From NCBI GenBank assembly GCA_019914995.1, contig CM034141.1, forward strand, positions 7,108,001 through 7,172,000: a stretch of 64,000 nucleotides of DNA. Direction: 5' to 3'. Under the pieces are notes generated by a model. It did not search any database. It had not been told where the DNA came from and was given only the letters and a program-made list of their open reading frames with translations. This document shows, piece after piece, positions 59,500 to 64,000 of the stretch; position 1 is the first letter of the stretch, and each line of letters starts with the position of its first letter. Source of the stretch: Acanthochlamys bracteata (Eukaryota; Streptophyta; Magnoliopsida; Pandanales; Velloziaceae). A program made the position numbers and the translations under genes.

Positions 59500-60462
59500 A
59501 TGGAAGCTTTTTCTTATTCTTCATCGGTCCACTTAATGCCGCTGAGCTTCAGTCTGCGCCACGGTCACCTGCATCGCCACACCAACTGCAACAGTTTGAT
59601 GATCTCCTGCAGCAGCAGCAGCAACGGTAACGGAGGAGGAAAACGAAAGACGGTGGGCGGCGTTGGGCTGCCAGGTTCTTCTGCTGCTGCTGTGGCTGTA
59701 TCCAAGTACGTGGTTCCCCTTGAGAAGGTTTCGCCTTCTCTGATTCGCCCGCTGGAAGAGATCCTCCGTGATCTCAACAAGCGCGTTCCCGACAACATAA
59801 TCAACCAACACACCAACTCCATCCCATGGCGTGTAACTACTGCCGGCAATTTCTCTACATAATCTCGTTCACTTTCTTGTTCATGTGCTTAGTTAGTCTG
59901 GCTAACGCTCTTGGCTTTGTGTTCTTATGAAGGTACCATGCCAACAGAATGCTGAGCTTCTATGCACCAGGTAGAACTTCCGTGCTTGTGTTTGTAAACA
60001 GAAAAAATTGCTTCTTACATCACTTGCCATGAACGGTGATGTGTATATGTAGATTTATATTCTAACTTGCCAAATTGAACAAACTTGGGATAAAAATTCC
60101 CCTGTTTGTTATAATACATGATCTAGTCATAACTCATCCTATGATCTCTTGCAATGATGCTTTGCAAGATAGAAAACATTGGAAGGCAATTCAATCCATA
60201 TTTATTACTTCTCGGTAAAGAAAGAGTCAATTTGTCATCTACTACTTGTCATGAATCTAGTTGTTAAAACTCTTGAAGTTAGATAATTGCATATATCATA
60301 AGGATCAACTGCTGTGCATTCAGAGCGAGTCGTGCCGTGAGCCTTTCTTGTACGATGCAACATGTACTTCTGTTCCTGATGAGAGCATTAGCTATTAGCA
60401 GTAGATCACTACAGCACCTTCACTCTTTAATCTAGCAAATCCAATATGAACACGCAAGGTCT

Positions 60463-60814
60463 GTTTGCTGCTATTGATTTGGTATCTTTGCTGCTATTGA
60501 TTTGGTATCTTTTAATAATACATCTGCTGCACATTCGTGCCTGTTTTGTAAGGAATTGGTCTCCTTTTGAAGTCAACCACGAATAGAAGATGTACTTTAC
60601 TTTCTGCTACATGTTGGACCTTGTCTCCTATGTGGTTGATTAAGAAAATATTTGCAATATACTTAGAAGCTGAAGTTGCTGCCTTCTTAGTGACTCTTTT
60701 ATACGTACTGAAGATGATTCGGAGTAGGAGGCCAAATATCTTGTTTCAAGTTAGGAGCTCTAGTATGGATTTGTCTTATCTTTATAGAAGCTTTAGTATG
60801 GATTTGGCTTATCA
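60463..60814 (+). repeat. Short tandem duplications in intron 2 of the RAD52-like gene
   Basis: TTTGCTGCTATTGATTTGG is repeated back to back at about 60466-60508. Later, TAGTATGGATTTG(T/G)CTTATC occurs twice with a 33-bp step (60761-60814). Both are simple local duplications in non-coding sequence. Confidence 0.6.
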
Positions 60815-61120
60815 TCACTCATGATTGTTAAGCTGGACATGCTTCCCTAATGTTTTAAGTGATATTGATTCCTCAGTTTGATGTAAGGGCTAGTTATTGA
60901 CCTTAGAGAAAGAAGTGAACGTATTTTCAGAGATGCTAGCTTTCTCTGATCGCAGGAGCCTTCATTTTCTGATAGTTACATTCATAGCCTGCTTGTTTGG
61001 TTGGATGATCCAAAAAACTTGCCTTTTTTATGCTCTAGATGTCGAATAAGATAAAGTTTCCATTATCTCATTTATTTGTTGCTTTGCAATTTTTTTAAGG
61101 TTGGTGTGGAGAAGTATGTG

Positions 61121-61374
61121 TTGTTTGGCACTGCTTATGGTAAGCTGCTTATCAATTTTTTTTTATTTTATATTTTTCAATACATATTTTATAACTATAT
61201 AAAAAATTTATTTAAAAATTTAGAAAGTGTAGAAAAATTCTACGGAGTGAGATTTTTTATTGCATATTTTAATTATTTTTTTGGAAGTAAAAAAAATAGA
61301 GCTCGTTTTTCAAAAAAGATAAAAATATCTTTTATTTTAAAAAATTCCATTTCATAAGCACTCCCAAACGCTCC
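61121..61374 (+). mobile_element. MITE, PIF/Harbinger-like, copy C, inside a coding exon
   Basis: Left end TTGTTTGGCACTGCTTATGG and right end TTTCATAAGCACTCCCAAACGC make an imperfect inverted repeat of about 19 bp. The interior aligns by eye with the minus strand of the copy at 8971-9216, including AAAAATTTAGAAA and GAGTGAGATTTTTTATT. The left end seems to lack the outermost GGNTGC bases, and a target-site duplication is not clear. The element sits between the RAD52-like codons for GEVC and IFGEN. Confidence 0.75.
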
Positions 61375-61925
61375 GGTTATATTTGGTGAAAATGGCAGTG
61401 TTACAGTTGTGTACCGCATCACAATACGAGGAACAGATGGGGAGGTACCTTTCTATGGCATCCTTCAATTGTTAGATAGACTATAACTAGAAACCTTCTT
61501 CAGTAGTCTAGGTTCTTGTGACATGCGACTAAAGTGACTTCCTGAACTTCAGTGAGCAGTAGAACTTCTTGAGTCAACTTTGCCTTTAATCTTGAACCAT
61601 CATTTTTATGTTGTTTGGGGTGTGTCCATGCAAACACAAGCCTAGTCCATGATAAGGGCATTGGATAATTGGTTTGTTTCTTTTTCAAAAGTAACAATGG
61701 CTAGTTTCATAGTAGTTGAATTTGTGACCGTTCGGTGCTTCTTATGCTGTTTCCCTTCTTCTGGGGTCACTATTGCAGGCACACCGTGAGGCGACAGGGA
61801 CAGTTTCTTCAACTGATTTTGGAATGGAAGACCCAGTTGCTGCAGCCGAAGAATTGGCCTTCCGCAGAGCATGTGCTCGCTTTGGGTTCGGATTGTATCT
61901 ATACCATCAAGATGAAGCAGTATAA

Positions 61926-62593
61926 TTTGTAGTCTGCTTTGGTGGACTCTACGCTTAAGGGATTCATACACACTATAGTCAGGAAGAGATGAGCTTTAGG
62001 GGCCAGATTTTGTGACGTCTGGATTGCGATACTTTTATTCCAAATTCATGTCTTCTCTTTTTCGCTTGATCGTTTGCTTTCTTTGCTTGACCTTGTTAAT
62101 AGTCAAATGAAAACTTGCTCAATCTTGTGTTTGGAAGGCAACCTCCAAAACATGTCACAAGCTGTATCTTTTTGTCAAGTACATTCTTGGTTATTCCTGT
62201 CATTATGCCCCTTGTCAGATCTAAGATTTGGATTCTCCTTGTAGTTTGCTTTCTTCAATTAAATAAGATGTCAATCTTGTAAGGCAGAGGTTCTTTGTAT
62301 AACATCTCATTGCTGTTCATGTAACTTCTGTCAGATTGGAACACTCGAAGAGATACGTCGCCTGTTCCTAACGAAGTTGTAATGAGAAAAATGAATAAGT
62401 CTGATCTCATCTATGCCATTTGTTGCAAAGCTACACCATCACACACAAACATATATCGATCTACTAATTCTTTTGGATACCTGATGAAACGATATTATTG
62501 CTATTCAAATTACAAAAGAAGATTATCGCTTTTATTTTAAATTTATAACTATGCATGTATGTAATCGTGATATCTACACAAACGAGGTGCTAT
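61926..62593. other. Convergent spacer between the RAD52-like and DUF1350 genes
   Basis: 668 bp of 3' flanking sequence from two convergent genes. Nothing else is seen. Confidence 0.4.
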
Positions 62594-64000
62594 TCATGGG
62601 TTAAGTTCTCTTGGACCTGAGTTAAACGCTATCCATGAATAGATCATTTCAACAAGCATATCCACGTCTCTTGAGATTCTTGCTCGAAGGATCCCTGAGT
62701 CAGAACCTAATGTATTGCCTACTTCTTTTGCCACAGATTCCCATGGGGTCCCTGCTGTCAGATTTACAAGAAGCTCACCTCCACGGTTCACAGCATCAGC
62801 CATGGCTGGTGGAATATCTGGCAACACCTACACAGACATTTATGTTAAGCAAACGTGATCTTAAAAGAAGAAACAAAAATATATCTGCAATTTGTCAGAG
62901 AATGAAAAGGAGCCAGACCATTCTTAGATCTTATAGTAGTCATAAACATCTTTACAACTGACTGATACAGTAAATTAACTCTGCAAACTAATTTCGCAAA
63001 CCCCAACTACACAGTTGATAATCTACCTGTTGCAGTGGAAGTCCATGATCACCAGGTACTGACCGGATAGACATGTCTAGCTGTGAACTTATGGCAGACT
63101 CACTAAGCACCTGGGCCAATCTTGAAGTTTCATCTATTGTGTCATCTTTAAACTTCACCAGGAGGTTCCTTGAGATTCCATAATAATTCTTAACCTGCAG
63201 GAAAAGAGTTGAAATAACATAATGATGGGTATTTTGTCCAAAAACCTATTCCAAATACATGTCCACCCAGACAGAAGCGAACAGGTACTGCACGCAAAGG
63301 TTTCACTTAAAATACTGTTGCAGCACAGATATAGGCTATAATCACGGTTGATGCATTTCTAATTGAATGAACAAAGAGAAATAGGGAGCTCCGTAGTTTT
63401 TACCTGAAGACATCCCCCCTCTCCTAAAAAAAGAAACCATACCCAATGAGGTCATTTCTTTTCTAATTTTTTCATAGGTGCAAAGAATTACCTCCTGTTA
63501 TAGCTATTACACTTGAATAATTAAGGTTAAACAGGAGAACTAGGATGTAGTACAAGACATAATGCTATTTCAGTATGCAGCCTACTAATACATCCTGATA
63601 GTACTATGTCTTTCCTCAAGGTCATAGATGTAAGTTGACTACTAAGCTCACAATTGTCTCTGAAGATGCGAACAGGCCTCAGCTTCATGTTTGATGCTGA
63701 AATGAATATATGAATGAAATACAAACATGCACAAGTAGTTATCGCATATTGAAATAAGCTCCACAGAAGATGATAAATACCAGGCGTCGAGTTTCTTCTG
63801 GTTTTGGAATAAAATCTTCTCTTCCTTTGACTAAATCCATATATAATGGAGGGAGTTGCTCAACCAATGGCAAGACTTGCTTCATGATAGGGGGGTTAAG
63901 ATTCTGTAACTGTTTTCTAGCCAATTCTGCCTGTCACCAGTAAAGAAAGGTAAATGAAGATCCAAATACAAAGAAATATCACAACTGACAAACACTGAAC
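62594..64000 (-). CDS. DUF1350 family protein, C-terminal part, runs off the window
   Basis: Three exons of a minus-strand gene are visible: 63930-63781 (AELARKQLQNLNPPIMKQVL and PLYMDLVKGREDFIPKPEET), about 63196-63029 (VKNYYGISRNLLVKFKDDTI and SSQLDMSIRSVPGDHGLPLQ) and 62827-62594 (VLPDIPPAMADAVNRGGELL through SGILRARISRDVDMLVEMIY, ending SGPRELNP). This is the conserved end of the plant/cyanobacterial DUF1350 family, predicted alpha/beta-hydrolase-like proteins, mostly plastid-targeted; activity is not established. The N-terminal half lies beyond position 64000. It is convergent with the RAD52-like gene. Confidence 0.85.

Larger units (their letters stand above)
59500..61925 (+). pseudogene. 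Plant RAD52-like gene (RAD52-2/ODB type), exon 3 split by a MITE
   Basis: Exon 1 (59500-59828) starts MEAFSYSSSVHLMPLSFSLR, a plausible plastid transit peptide, then YVVPLEKVSPSLIRPLEEIL. Exon 2 (59933-59970) gives YHANRMLSFYAPG. Exon 3 (61100-61444) starts GWCGEV and ends IFGENGSVTVVYRITIRGTD. Exon 4 (61779-61925) gives AHREATGTVSSTDFGMEDPV through ARFGFGLYLYHQDEAV. The family is a RAD52-like single-strand annealing protein of organelles. Within exon 3, after codon GTA-TGT, a 254-bp MITE (about 61121-61374) breaks the frame and brings TAA at 61141-61143. All other exons are intact, so the hit looks recent. Skipping exon 3 also shifts the frame. The exon 1 junction is CCATG/GCGTGT, a GC donor. 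Confidence 0.75.

Overview
The window is nuclear DNA of a flowering plant. Genes are split by short GT-AG introns, plant-only families are present (retinoblastoma-related protein, PPR proteins, XTH, HP30, PADRE/DUF4228, plastid RAD52-like), promoters carry telo-box and Site II motifs, and the spacers are AT-rich with small MITE-like elements. Coding 5' ends, above all in the two PPR genes, are much more GC-rich than the surroundings. I cannot place the species; this GC gradient would suit a non-grass monocot, but that is weak evidence.

Layout. 1-5.9 kb: sparse, with a decayed short-chain dehydrogenase and a secreted Cys/Pro-rich protein gene. 5.9-7.7 kb: ribosomal protein eS27. 7.7-10 kb: AT-rich repeats with two related MITEs in opposite orientation. 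10-16.3 kb: RBR on the minus strand, with E2F-type sites upstream. 17-20 kb: a broken unrecognised gene and an E-class PPR gene. 20.3-21.1 kb: a small four-exon RRM gene. 22.2-31.2 kb: MCM2 (minus) and calnexin (plus), divergent over a 516-bp promoter holding two facing E2F sites, Site II motifs and a UPRE-like site. 33.7-38 kb: a PADRE gene and an XTH. 39.9-43 kb: NAC-beta/BTF3 with an altered tail and a second PPR gene. 43.7-46.1 kb: a pseudogene and snoRNA district (SET-domain remnant, two box C/D snoRNAs of U59 type behind a telo-box/Site II promoter, uL16 pseudogene). 46.5-52.4 kb: HP30-type plastid import protein and an ENT nucleoside transporter. 53.3-58.5 kb: a decaying U2A' copy and a secreted FES1/SIL1-like exchange factor. 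59.5-64 kb: a RAD52-like gene split by a MITE and the 3' end of a DUF1350 gene.

Several genes share functions. RBR and MCM2 belong to the E2F/S-phase programme and both have E2F sites. Calnexin and the FES1/SIL1-like protein serve ER folding. eS27, BTF3 and the snoRNAs belong to the translation and ribosome programme and share telo-box motifs. The main unusual items are the unannotated U59-like snoRNA pair, the MITE inside a RAD52-like exon, the U2A' copy with three separate lesions, and the triple CX3CX6CX3C secreted protein.
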